DNA from: Micrococcus cohnii
Lineage (GTDB): Bacteria > Actinomycetota > Actinomycetes > Actinomycetales > Micrococcaceae
Length of the DNA: 64,000 nt
Reading direction: 5' to 3'
NCBI RefSeq assembly: GCF_014205175.1
Contig: NZ_JACHNA010000001.1
Location: 372,001 to 436,000 of the forward strand
Of this stretch, positions 20,888-29,207 are shown in pieces (the first letter of the stretch is position 1; every line of letters begins with the position of its first letter). The position numbers and the translations under genes were made by a program. The notes beneath the pieces were generated by a model. The model was not told the DNA's origin. It did no database searches and worked only from the letters and a program-made list of their open reading frames with translations.

Positions 20888-20932
20888 CTGTGTGGGAGAC
20901 GTCGGTGAGCGCGACGCGGCAGGAGAGGATGA

Positions 20933-21151
20933 ATGCGACTGAGTGAGTTCCACCGGCTGGTCGACGAGGAGTTCGGCGGCGGCCGAGGGTCGATGATGGT
21001 GGACAGCCTGCACTTGCCCGGGCTGCACTGCACCGCGGCGGAGGCGTTGCGAGCGGGGATCGAGCCGCGGCGCGTGTGGCATGCCCTGTGCGATCTGAAT
21101 GAGGTGCCCGAGTCTCGTCGCCTGGGCCGGGACATGCCGCCGAAGCCGTGA
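20933..21151 (+). CDS. DUF3046 family protein
   Basis: 72 residues. MRLSEFHRLVDEEFG at the N terminus and the middle segment LPGLHCTAAEALRAGIEPRRVWHALCDLNEVPESR are the DUF3046 hallmark, found beside recA in actinobacteria. Function is unknown. A Shine-Dalgarno (AGGAGAGG) precedes the ATG. Confidence 0.85.
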   Translation: MRLSEFHRLVDEEFGGGRGSMMVDSLHLPGLHCTAAEALRAGIEPRRVWHALCDLNEVPESRRLGRDMPPKP

Positions 21152-21192
21152 TCGGCGCCGGCGTGCGTCCGCGATGCGGCGACGCACCAGGT

Positions 21193-21208
21193 TCGAACAT
21201 GTGTTCGA
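21193..21208 (+). promoter_or_regulatory. LexA (SOS) box of recA
   Basis: TCGAACATGTGTTCGA is a perfect actinobacterial LexA palindrome (TCGAAC-N4-GTTCGA). It lies about 10 bases before the candidate -10, so bound LexA would cover the -35 region. Confidence 0.92.
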
Positions 21209-21217
21209 CGGATGGGG

Positions 21218-21223
21218 TAGGCT
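21218..21223 (+). promoter_or_regulatory. Candidate -10 of the recA promoter
   Basis: TAGGCT just downstream of the LexA box gives a leader of about 170 bases before recA. Confidence 0.6.
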
Positions 21224-21402
21224 CCTGCACAGCAGGTCGGAATCGGTGTGCCGTCCGCATCGCCGTGGACCGTCGGTATCGTCTCGGCGCGTCGACGTAG
21301 GGTCGGGAACCGAACGACGGCAGGTCCGTCTCCCGGGCACGCGCTCGGGGCATGCCTGCCGACTCGACCAACACAGCTGACCATCACACCTAGGGGTGAA
21401 CC

Positions 21403-22467
21403 ATGAGCAACGGCACTGATCGCGAGAAGGCCCTCGACGCGGCCCTGGCCCAGATCGACAAGCATTTCGGCAAGGGCTCGGTCATGCGGCTGGGTGACCA
21501 GTCGATGCAGCCGGTGGAGACCATCTCGACCGGCTCGGTGGCGCTGGACGTCGCCCTGGGCGTCGGTGGCCTGCCGCGCGGGCGCGTCGTCGAGATCTAC
21601 GGCCCGGAGTCCTCGGGCAAGACCACGGTGGCCCTGCACGCGGTGGCTGCTGCGCAGCGCAACGGCGGCATTGCGGCGTTCATCGACGCCGAGCATGCGC
21701 TGGATCCGGTCTATGCCCGCAAGCTCGGGGTGGACACCGACGCCCTGCTGGTCTCTCAGCCGGACACGGGCGAGCAGGCGCTCGAGATTATGGACATGCT
21801 GGTCTCCTCCGGATCGCTGGACATCATCGTGGTCGACTCGGTAGCTGCTCTGGTGCCGCGCGCCGAGATCGAAGGCGAGATGGGTGACTCGCACGTCGGA
21901 CTGCAGGCGCGGCTCATGTCCCAGGCGTTGCGCAAGATCACCGGTCGGCTGTCCAGTTCCAAGACGACCGCGATCTTCATCAACCAGCTGCGCGAGAAGA
22001 TCGGCGTGTTCTTCGGCTCGCCGGAGACCACCACGGGCGGCAAGGCGCTGAAGTTCTACGCCTCCGTCCGCATCGACGTGCGGCGCATCGAGACGCTCAA
22101 GGAGGCCGGCAACCCGGTCGGCAACCGCACGCGGGCCAAGATCGTCAAGAACAAGATGGCCCCGCCGTTCAAGCAGGCGGAGTTCGACATCCTCTACGGC
22201 GTGGGCATCTCTCGCGAGGGTGGTCTGATCGACATGGGCGTTGAGGAAGGCATCGTCAAGAAGTCCGGTGCATGGTTCACCTACGACGGTGACCAGCTGG
22301 GCCAGGGCAAGGAGAACGCCCGCCGGTTCCTCCGGGACAATCCGGACTTGGCGCTCGAGATCGAGCAGCGCATCCGCGTCAAGCTCGGCATCGAGCCGGA
22401 TCCGAACGCCGAGGCCGAGGAGGGCGGCGACGAGCCCGCGCTGAAGGCCGTGTCGGCCGAATCCTGA
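21403..22467 (+). CDS. recA: Recombinase RecA
   Basis: 354 residues. Forms the ATP-dependent strand-exchange filament and triggers LexA self-cleavage. Walker A GPESSGKT at 67-74, the IDAEHALDP segment, Walker [22 protein letters not shown], loop L1/L2 region [22 protein letters not shown]. No intein. LexA box and -10 lie about 200 bases upstream. recX follows after 4 bases. Confidence 0.99.
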   Translation: MSNGTDREKALDAALAQIDKHFGKGSVMRLGDQSMQPVETISTGSVALDVALGVGGLPRGRVVEIYGPESSGKTTVALHAVAAAQRNGGIAAFIDAEHALDPVYARKLGVDTDALLVSQPDTGEQALEIMDMLVSSGSLDIIVVDSVAALVPRAEIEGEMGDSHVGLQARLMSQALRKITGRLSSSKTTAIFINQLREKIGVFFGSPETTTGGKALKFYASVRIDVRRIETLKEAGNPVGNRTRAKIVKNKMAPPFKQAEFDILYGVGISREGGLIDMGVEEGIVKKSGAWFTYDGDQLGQGKENARRFLRDNPDLALEIEQRIRVKLGIEPDPNAEAEEGGDEPALKAVSAES

Positions 22468-22471
22468 ACTG

Positions 22472-23254
22472 GTGACGGGCATGTCCGAGCGCCACGAGGC
22501 AGGAGCCGAGCCTCAGGGGCCGCGTCGGGGTCGGGGACGCCGTCGCGGCGACCCGGAATGGGGTGACGCCGTCTGGATCGACCCGCCGGCCTCCTCGGAC
22601 CTGTTCGTCCGCCGGAGCCCACAGGACGATGACCGGACAGCGAACGCCGCGGGCGAGGGCCGCCGGACGGGGCGTCGCCGTGCGGCATCGACGCCGCGCC
22701 AGGCGCAGTCTGACGGCCAGGCGCAGTCTGACGGGCAGGCATGGTCGGACTGGCAGGAGCAGGCCGAGTTCGCTCGGAACGTCGCCCTGCGGCACCTGAC
22801 GGGTGCACCCCGAACCAGGCACCAGCTCGAGGAGCGCCTGGCGGACCGGGGTGTCGAGGCGGAGGTCGCCGCCGAGGTGTTGGACCGGCTCGAAACCGTC
22901 GGCCTCGTCGACGATCGTGAGTTCGCCCGGATGTTCGTGCGCGCCAAGCATGCGGGCCGGGGGTTGGCCCGCAGCGCTCTGCGTCGCGAGCTGGCCCGCA
23001 CCGGTGTCGAAGGAGAGGCGGCCGAGCAGGCCCTCGAGCAGGTCGACGATCAGGCGGAGCGCCGCACCGCCCGCGAGCTCGTCGAGAAGAAGGTCCGCGC
23101 CCGACCCGTGCCGACCGGCGGCTCCGCCGTGGAGCGTGCCGAGCGCGACAAGCACGTGCGCCGCCTGGTCGCCATGCTCGCGCGGCGCGGCCACGCTCCG
23201 TCGCTGGCGTTCGCCGTCGTGCGTGATGTGATCGACGCGCAGGACGCCGACTGA
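22472..23254 (+). CDS. recX: Regulatory protein RecX
   Basis: 260 residues from GTG 22472 (ATG 22481 possible). RecX caps RecA filaments. The three-helix repeat region occupies the C-terminal 165 residues (ALRHLTGAPRTRHQLEERLADRG, GLVDDREFARMFVRAK). The N-terminal ~95 residues are a low-complexity Arg-rich extension containing a tandem QAQSDGQAQSDGQAWSD repeat (bases ~22,700-22,745). Longer than the E. coli protein but typical of actinobacteria. Confidence 0.92.
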   Translation: MTGMSERHEAGAEPQGPRRGRGRRRGDPEWGDAVWIDPPASSDLFVRRSPQDDDRTANAAGEGRRTGRRRAASTPRQAQSDGQAQSDGQAWSDWQEQAEFARNVALRHLTGAPRTRHQLEERLADRGVEAEVAAEVLDRLETVGLVDDREFARMFVRAKHAGRGLARSALRRELARTGVEGEAAEQALEQVDDQAERRTARELVEKKVRARPVPTGGSAVERAERDKHVRRLVAMLARRGHAPSLAFAVVRDVIDAQDAD

Positions 23255-23271
23255 CCCCGAGGCCATGCCAC

Positions 23272-23277
23272 TAAAAT
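23272..23277 (+). promoter_or_regulatory. Leaderless-type -10 element of miaB
   Basis: TAAAAT, the most AT-rich hexamer in the local sequence, 7 bases before ATG 23285. It argues against the earlier ATG at 23276, which overlaps it. Confidence 0.65.
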
Positions 23278-23284
23278 GCGGTGG

Positions 23285-24823
23285 ATGACCACGCCTGACC
23301 TCACCGCCGCGGACCGTGCTGACGTTGCTGTCCGCGCCGACCCGCAGCCGCACGCCGGCCTCACCTACCAGGTGCGCACTTTCGGCTGCCAGATGAACGT
23401 CCACGACTCCGAACGGATCTCGGGTCTGCTCGAGTCCACCGGCTATGTCCCGGCCATCGAGGACCAGGAGCCGGACCTGGTCGTGTTCAACACGTGTGCG
23501 GTCCGCGAGAACGCCGACAACCGGCTCTACGGCAACCTCGGCAACCTGCGCTCGGTCAAGGAGAACCATCCGGGCATGCAGATCGCCGTCGGCGGCTGCC
23601 TCGCTCAGAAGGACCAGGACGTCATCGTCGAGAAGGCACCCTGGGTCGACGTGGTCTTCGGCACGCACAACATCGGTTCTCTGCCGGCGCTGTTGCAGCG
23701 TGCCCGTCACAACGAGCGCGCCGAGGTCGAGCTGCTCGAGTCGCTCGAGGTGTTCCCCTCGACGCTGCCCACCAAACGTGAGTCGACGCACTCGGCCTGG
23801 GTGTCCATCTCCGTCGGCTGCAACAACACGTGCACCTTCTGCATCGTCCCGTCGCTGCGCGGCAAGGAGAAGGACCGCCGTCCCGGTGAGATCCTCGCCG
23901 AGATCGAGGCGCTCGTGGCCGACGGGGTCGTCGAGGTCACCCTTCTGGGTCAGAACGTGAACACCTACGGCATCGAGTTCGGCGACCGCGGCGCCTTCGC
24001 CAAGCTGCTGCGCGCCTGCGGCAACATCGAGGGCCTCGAGCGCGTGCGCTTCACCAGCCCGCACCCGGCGGCCTTCACCGACGACGTGATCGACGCCATG
24101 GCCGAGACTCCGAACGTCATGCCGCAGCTGCACATGCCGCTGCAGTCGGGCTCGGACAAGGTTCTCAAGGACATGCGCCGGTCCTACCGGTCGGCGAAGT
24201 TCCTGCGCATCCTCGACAAGGTCCGCGAGCGCATCCCGCACGCCGCGATCACCACCGACATCATCGTCGGCTTCCCGGGGGAGACGGACGAGGACTTCGA
24301 ACAGACCATGAGCGTCGTGGAGTCCTCGCGGTTCTCGGCGGCCTACACCTTCCAGTACTCCATTCGCCCCGGCACCCCCGCCGGCCAGATGCAGGACCAG
24401 GTGCCCAAGCCGGTCGTGCAGGAGCGCTTCGAACGTCTCGTGACCCTGCAGGACCGCATTGCGGCGGAGCAGATGCGCACCCTGATCGGCACGCGCCAGG
24501 AGCTGCTGGTGACCGAGGCCGCCGGCACCAAGGCGGCAGAAACCGGGCGTCTGGCCGGTCGTGCTCCGGACCATCGGCTCGTGCATTTCTCGGTGCCGCA
24601 GGGCGCCGAGACCCCGCGGCCGGGAGACATGGTGAGCGTCACGGTCACGGACGCGGCCGCGTACTTCGCGATCGCCGACCCCAATGCCGAGGACTACCGG
24701 CTGCGGCGCACCCGTGCCGGCGATGCCTGGGACCGGGCGCAGGCCGAGACATGCGGCGTCCCCGCCAGCGGTGGCGGCGGGGCGACGAGCCTGGGCATGC
24801 CGACGCTGCGCCCGCGGGTCTGA
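23285..24823 (+). CDS. miaB: tRNA-2-methylthio-N6-dimethylallyladenosine synthase
   Basis: 512 residues. A radical-SAM methylthiotransferase adding the ms2 group to i6A37 of tRNA. The N-terminal UPF0004 domain has three cluster cysteines ([32 protein letters not shown]); the radical-SAM motif is CNNTCTFC; a C-terminal TRAM domain follows. miaA, which makes the substrate i6A, starts 3 bases after the stop. Confidence 0.97.
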   Translation: MTTPDLTAADRADVAVRADPQPHAGLTYQVRTFGCQMNVHDSERISGLLESTGYVPAIEDQEPDLVVFNTCAVRENADNRLYGNLGNLRSVKENHPGMQIAVGGCLAQKDQDVIVEKAPWVDVVFGTHNIGSLPALLQRARHNERAEVELLESLEVFPSTLPTKRESTHSAWVSISVGCNNTCTFCIVPSLRGKEKDRRPGEILAEIEALVADGVVEVTLLGQNVNTYGIEFGDRGAFAKLLRACGNIEGLERVRFTSPHPAAFTDDVIDAMAETPNVMPQLHMPLQSGSDKVLKDMRRSYRSAKFLRILDKVRERIPHAAITTDIIVGFPGETDEDFEQTMSVVESSRFSAAYTFQYSIRPGTPAGQMQDQVPKPVVQERFERLVTLQDRIAAEQMRTLIGTRQELLVTEAAGTKAAETGRLAGRAPDHRLVHFSVPQGAETPRPGDMVSVTVTDAAAYFAIADPNAEDYRLRRTRAGDAWDRAQAETCGVPASGGGGATSLGMPTLRPRV

Positions 24824-24825
24824 CG

Positions 24826-25788
24826 ATGGCCGGCACGAGCGCGCCGTCCCAGCCGGCGCCGCGACGCACGGGCCTGCCCGTGGTGGCCGTCGTCGGGGCC
24901 ACCGCCACGGGCAAGAGCGCGCTCGCGGTCGGGCTGGCCCAGCGCCTGAACGGCGAGGTCGTCAACGCAGACGCCCTGCAGTTCTACCGGGGCATGGACG
25001 TCGGCACGGCCAAGGTCACCGAGGACGAGCGCGGCGGTGTCCCGCACCATCTGCTGGATGTGCTCGATGTGACCGAGGACGTCTCCGTCGCGCAGTTCCA
25101 GCACTGGGCCCGAATGGCCTTCGCCGACGTGCGCTCACGCGGCCGGACGCCGATCCTCGCCGGCGGCTCCGGCCTGTACGTCCGCGCCGCCCTGGATGAG
25201 CTCGAGTTCCCGCCCACGGACCCGGCCGTCCGTGCCGAGATCGAGTCCGAACTGGCCGAGCAGGGCCGTGACGCCCTTGTGGCGCGTCTGGCCGCGGTGG
25301 ACCCGGAGGCGGCGGGCAACGTCGCGGACGAGCGTCGCCTCGTCCGAGCCCTCGAAGTGCATCGGCTGACCGGCCGGCCCTTCAGCTCGTTCATGCCCGT
25401 CCGCCGTGTCCACCCCGCGGCCGCACCGGTCGTGCAGATCGGGCTGACGATTGACCGCGCCGTGCTGCACGCGCGTATCGAGGCGCGTGTGCACGCGATG
25501 GTGGAGGCCGGACTGCTCGAGGAGGTGCGCCGGCTCGATGCCGCCGGCCTGCGCCGCGGGCGCACGGCCTCGGCGGGCATCGGCTACGCGCCCATGCTGG
25601 GCGTGATCGACGGTCAGCTGAGCCTCGACGACGCGGTCCAGCAGACGATCGTCGCGACTCGTCGCTTCGCCCGCCGTCAGCAGACGTGGTTCCGGGCCGA
25701 TCCCCGCGTGCACTGGATCGACGCCCTCGCCGACGACGTGCTCGAGCGTGCCGTCGAGATCGTGGCGACCGCAAACCGAGACCGCTGA
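24826..25788 (+). CDS. miaA: tRNA dimethylallyltransferase
   Basis: 320 residues. Transfers dimethylallyl to A37 of tRNA, the step before MiaB. P-loop [13 protein letters not shown], the [17 protein letters not shown] segment with the catalytic Asp, and GGSGLYVRA. The miaB-miaA pair forms one pathway unit. ATG 24826 is preferred over frames beginning inside miaB because the conserved region starts 18 codons later. Confidence 0.96.
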   Translation: MAGTSAPSQPAPRRTGLPVVAVVGATATGKSALAVGLAQRLNGEVVNADALQFYRGMDVGTAKVTEDERGGVPHHLLDVLDVTEDVSVAQFQHWARMAFADVRSRGRTPILAGGSGLYVRAALDELEFPPTDPAVRAEIESELAEQGRDALVARLAAVDPEAAGNVADERRLVRALEVHRLTGRPFSSFMPVRRVHPAAAPVVQIGLTIDRAVLHARIEARVHAMVEAGLLEEVRRLDAAGLRRGRTASAGIGYAPMLGVIDGQLSLDDAVQQTIVATRRFARRQQTWFRADPRVHWIDALADDVLERAVEIVATANRDR

Positions 25789-25836
25789 CCGAGTGTGAGG
25801 CCCGGACCATGACGGCGCACGCGGCGGCGCGGTCCG

Positions 25837-25842
25837 TAGACT
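25837..25842 (+). promoter_or_regulatory. Leaderless-type -10 element of dapF
   Basis: TAGACT with a 7-base spacer before ATG 25850. Confidence 0.65.
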
Positions 25843-25849
25843 GGCCCGC

Positions 25850-26782
25850 ATGAGCCAGACGCGCATGAGCCTGACCGACGCCGCCTCCGGGGTGGCTTTC
25901 ACGAAAGGGCACGGGACCGGCAATGACTTCGTGCTCATCGCCGACCCGGACGGCAGCCGCGAGCTGACCGCCGAGCAGGTCGTCGCGATCACCGATCGCC
26001 ACCGTGGCGTCGGTGCCGACGGCGTGATTCGCGCGGTGCCCGCGGACCGGCTGCGCGAGGGCCAGGCCCTGCTCGAACAGGAGCCGGAGGCACGGTGGTT
26101 CATGGACTATCGCAACGCCGACGGCTCCGTGTCGGAGATGTGCGGCAACGGGGTGCGGGTCTTCGTGCACTTCCTGCTCGCCGAAGGTCTCGTCGAGGCT
26201 GAGCCCGGCCAGCAGGTGGTGATCGGCACCCGCGCCGGCGTCAAGCGCGTCACCTGCCTCGAGCACGGCTACGCGATCGACATGGGACCGTGGAGTTACA
26301 TCGACGCCGAGCGTGCGCAGGAGTCGGCCTCCGACGCCGTCGTGGCCGCTCACGGTCTGCAGGACCCCCGGCCGGCGCTGAGCATCTCGATGGGCAATCC
26401 GCACACCGTGGTCCCCGTGGAGTCCCAGGCCGACCTGCAGGCCCTGGACCTGAGCCAGGCCCCGACCGTCGAGCCCGCTGCGCAGCACGGCACCAACGTC
26501 GAGTTCGTCGCCGCGTTCGAGCCGCTGATCCGCGAGGGAGTGGGCCGCATTCGCATGCGTGTGCATGAGCGGGGCGTCGGCGAGACGCAGTCGTGCGGCA
26601 CCGGGGCCTGCGCCGCCGCGGCCGCGATGCGCGCCTGGGCCGGGTCCGAGGGCTCGGACTCGTGGCTCGTCGAGGTGCCCGGGGGGCTGCTCGCCGTCGA
26701 CTTCGTGCAGAACGAGGACGGCACCGAGCACGTCGTTCTCGCCGGTGGCGCGGAACTCGGGTTCACCGGCACGATCGGCTGA
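25850..26782 (+). CDS. dapF: Diaminopimelate epimerase
   Basis: 310 residues. Converts LL-DAP to meso-DAP for lysine and peptidoglycan synthesis. Both catalytic cysteines are visible, in SEMCGNGVRVF and TQSCGTGACAAA, along with KGHGTGNDFVLI at the N terminus and GNPHTVV in the middle. A third DAP-pathway gene in the window, with the same style of promoter as dapA and dapB. It converges on the following gene over a strong hairpin. Confidence 0.96.
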   Translation: MSQTRMSLTDAASGVAFTKGHGTGNDFVLIADPDGSRELTAEQVVAITDRHRGVGADGVIRAVPADRLREGQALLEQEPEARWFMDYRNADGSVSEMCGNGVRVFVHFLLAEGLVEAEPGQQVVIGTRAGVKRVTCLEHGYAIDMGPWSYIDAERAQESASDAVVAAHGLQDPRPALSISMGNPHTVVPVESQADLQALDLSQAPTVEPAAQHGTNVEFVAAFEPLIREGVGRIRMRVHERGVGETQSCGTGACAAAAAMRAWAGSEGSDSWLVEVPGGLLAVDFVQNEDGTEHVVLAGGAELGFTGTIG

Positions 26783-26824
26783 GGCCACCACCCGGGCCGG
26801 CTCCGGCCCGGGAACCGGGTGGCC
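26783..26824. terminator. Bidirectional hairpin between dapF and the facing methyltransferase gene
   Basis: An inner perfect 10-bp stem (26791-26800 with 26803-26812) is nested in an outer GGCCACC / GGTGGCC pair. It fills the 48 bases between two converging genes. Confidence 0.8.
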
Positions 26825-26830
26825 CGGACC

Positions 26831-27457
26831 TCACTCGGTACGGGCCACGGTGAGGATCCGGAAGCCCTTGACCGTGTCGGCGCGCTTGACGGAGAACTCT
26901 CCCGGGGCCTGCTCCTCGAGCATCGTGCGGATCCACGGCAGCAGTGAGTCCGCGCCCAGGTTCTTCTGTACCACCAGCCAGGCCTGACCGCCGGGGCGCA
27001 GCACCGGAAGCCACCGCGTGAGCAGTGCGTGCAGAGCGGGCTTGCCGATGCGAATCGGCGGGTTCGACCAGATCAGGTCGAATCCGGCGTCCTCGGGCAC
27101 CTGATCGGGCCGCAGAGCCCTCACGTTGTCCGCGCCCGCGGCCCGCGCGTTGTCGCGGCACAGGGCCAGAGAACGCTCGTTGACCTCCACGGCGGTCACC
27201 GTCGCCGTGGGCGAGCGCAGCGCCATCGTCAGCGCGAGCGGACCCCACCCCGCGCCGATGTCCAGGAAGGATCCCTCAGCCGGGGGCGCCGGCACCACGG
27301 AGAGCAGGGCGCGGGTGCCCTTGTCGATGCCATCGGGAGAGAAGACCCCGTTGGCGGTTTGCACGCGCACCTCACGGTCGGCCAGGGCAACGGTCAGCTC
27401 GCGACGTCGCTCCGGCGTGCCGGGGTCGGCGGAGAAGTAGTGGGTGCTGTCGGTCAC
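26831..27457 (-). CDS. RsmC/RlmG-type class I methyltransferase
   Basis: 208 residues from GTG 27457. Motif I is FLDIGAGWGPLALTMA, and the NPPI tetrapeptide (IWSNPPIRIG) marks a base-methylating N6-A or N2-G enzyme of the MTS/RsmC group, so 16S rRNA guanine methylation is the likely job. N-terminal HYFSADPGTPERRRE and GVFSPDGIDKGTRALL are typical of the short actinobacterial form lacking the duplicated N-terminal domain. A longer upstream extension of the frame was rejected because a -10 box lies 7 bases before this GTG. Confidence 0.88.
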   Translation of the reverse strand: MTDSTHYFSADPGTPERRRELTVALADREVRVQTANGVFSPDGIDKGTRALLSVVPAPPAEGSFLDIGAGWGPLALTMALRSPTATVTAVEVNERSLALCRDNARAAGADNVRALRPDQVPEDAGFDLIWSNPPIRIGKPALHALLTRWLPVLRPGGQAWLVVQKNLGADSLLPWIRTMLEEQAPGEFSVKRADTVKGFRILTVARTE

Positions 27458-27464
27458 GGCGTCG

Positions 27465-27470
27465 ATCGTA
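27465..27470 (-). promoter_or_regulatory. Leaderless-type -10 element of the RsmC-like gene
   Basis: On the minus strand TACGAT precedes GTG 27457 by 7 bases. Confidence 0.6.
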
Positions 27471-27519
27471 CCGGCGCTGCGGGGAACGCCGCCGGGGGAT
27501 CGTTGGTCCGGCCAGCCAC

Positions 27520-27525
27520 TACGCT
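27520..27525 (+). promoter_or_regulatory. Candidate -10 of hflX
   Basis: TACGCT, 65 bases before the hflX ATG, in the divergent region shared with the RsmC-like gene. Confidence 0.5.
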
Positions 27526-27590
27526 GGAGACCCGGCCCGCCGGACGCGGACGGCACACGCGCCGTCGCCCGCCCGGGCCCAGAGGAGACC

Positions 27591-29207
27591 ATGACTGAAC
27601 AGAACCACCCCCATGCCGACGGCGACGCTGAGATCCAGGCGGTCATCGACCGGATCCTGGCGGCTCACGGCGCCGAGGACGACACGACCGACGGCTCCGG
27701 CCCCGACTCGGACCCGGCGCGTGTGGAGGGGCCCGTCCCCGGCCGCGCCCTGGCCCTGCAGGACGGCGGTGACGGCCACACGCGCTTTGACGGCGACCAG
27801 GACGAGCTGGCCGAGCGTCACGCGCTGCGTCGCGTCGCCGGGCTCTCGACCGAGCTGGAGGACATGTCCGAGGTCGAGTACCGGCAGCTGCGTCTCGAGC
27901 GGGTCGTGCTGGCCGGCGTCTGGACCGAGGGGACCGCGGCAGAGGCCGAGAACTCGCTGCACGAGCTCGCCGCGCTGGCCGAGACCGCGGGCTCCGAGGT
28001 GCTCGACGGCGTCATCCAGCGCCGGGCCACCCCGGACCCGGCGACGTTCCTGGGCAAGGGCAAGGCCGTCGAGCTGCGCGACATCGTCGCGATGACCGGC
28101 GCAGACACCGTCGTCGTGGATTCTGAGCTCGCGCCGTCTCAGCGCCGCGCGCTCGAGGACGTCGTGCGGGTGAAGGTGATCGACCGGACCGCGCTGATCC
28201 TCGACATCTTCGCGCAGCACGCCAAGTCCCGCGAGGGCCGTGCGCAGGTGGAACTCGCACAGCTCGAGTACCTGCTGCCGCGCCTGCGCGGCTGGGGCGA
28301 GTCCATGTCGCGTCAGGCCGGCGGTCGCGCTGCCGGCGGCGAGGGCATCGGCTCGCGCGGCCCCGGCGAGACGAAGATCGAGCTGGACCGCCGCCGCATC
28401 CGCACCCGCATGGCGAAGCTGCGCCGCGACATTGCCGGCATGAAGCCAGCGCGCGAGGCCAAGCGCGCCAACCGACGCCGCAACCGGGTTCCGTCGGTGG
28501 CGATCGCCGGATACACCAACGCCGGCAAGTCCTCGCTGCTGAACCGGCTGACGACGGCCGGCGTGCTCGTGGAGAACGCCCTGTTCGCCACGCTCGACCC
28601 GACGGTCCGCAAGGCGGTCACCCCCGACGGCATCGGGTACACCCTCTCGGACACGGTCGGGTTCGTGCGGAACCTGCCGACGCAGCTGGTCGAGGCGTTC
28701 CGCTCGACCCTCGAGGAGGTCGCCGACGCGGATGTGATCCTGCACGTCGTGGATGCCGCGCACCCGGACCCGGAGGGGCAGATCGCCTCGGTGCGCGGCG
28801 TGCTGGCGGAGATCGACGCGCAGCGCATCCCGGAGATCGTGGCGCTGAACAAGGCGGATGCGGCCGATCCGACCGTGCTCGCGCGGTTGCGGGCGAAGGA
28901 GCCGCACACGGTGGTCGTCTCGGCCCGCACGGGCGAGGGCATCGCCGAGCTCGAGGCGATGATCGCGGACACCATTCCGCGGCCGAACGTGCTGATGCAC
29001 CTGCTGATTCCGTTCACGCGCGGCGACGTCGTGGCGCGGCTGCATTCGCCGGACGCCGAGATCCTCTCGGAGACCTACGAGGAGGGCGGCACGCGCCTCG
29101 AGGTGCTCGTGCGCCCGGACATCGCCGCGGACCTCGAGCCCTTCCGCGTCGAGGACGATCTCGGCCTCGGACGTGAGGTCCCCGAGCCAGGAGGCAGATC
29201 GGCATGA
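27591..29207 (+). CDS. hflX: Ribosome-associated GTPase HflX
   Basis: 538 residues. HflX splits stalled or heat-damaged ribosomes. The N-terminal HflX domain (VVLAGVWTEGTAAEAENSL, ATPDPATFLGKGK), glycine-rich linker GRAAGGEGIGSRGPGETKIE, then a G domain with G1 GYTNAGKSSL, DTVGFVRNLP and NKAD. The N terminus has an acidic extension of about 90 residues. ATG 27591 has AGAGGAG just ahead. The stop overlaps the next start (ATGA). Confidence 0.96.
   Translation: MTEQNHPHADGDAEIQAVIDRILAAHGAEDDTTDGSGPDSDPARVEGPVPGRALALQDGGDGHTRFDGDQDELAERHALRRVAGLSTELEDMSEVEYRQLRLERVVLAGVWTEGTAAEAENSLHELAALAETAGSEVLDGVIQRRATPDPATFLGKGKAVELRDIVAMTGADTVVVDSELAPSQRRALEDVVRVKVIDRTALILDIFAQHAKSREGRAQVELAQLEYLLPRLRGWGESMSRQAGGRAAGGEGIGSRGPGETKIELDRRRIRTRMAKLRRDIAGMKPAREAKRANRRRNRVPSVAIAGYTNAGKSSLLNRLTTAGVLVENALFATLDPTVRKAVTPDGIGYTLSDTVGFVRNLPTQLVEAFRSTLEEVADADVILHVVDAAHPDPEGQIASVRGVLAEIDAQRIPEIVALNKADAADPTVLARLRAKEPHTVVVSARTGEGIAELEAMIADTIPRPNVLMHLLIPFTRGDVVARLHSPDAEILSETYEEGGTRLEVLVRPDIAADLEPFRVEDDLGLGREVPEPGGRSA

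Noticed and set aside
23276-23284. Earlier ATG for miaB at 23276
   Set aside because: It lies inside the -10 hexamer; ATG 23285 has the 7-base leaderless spacing.
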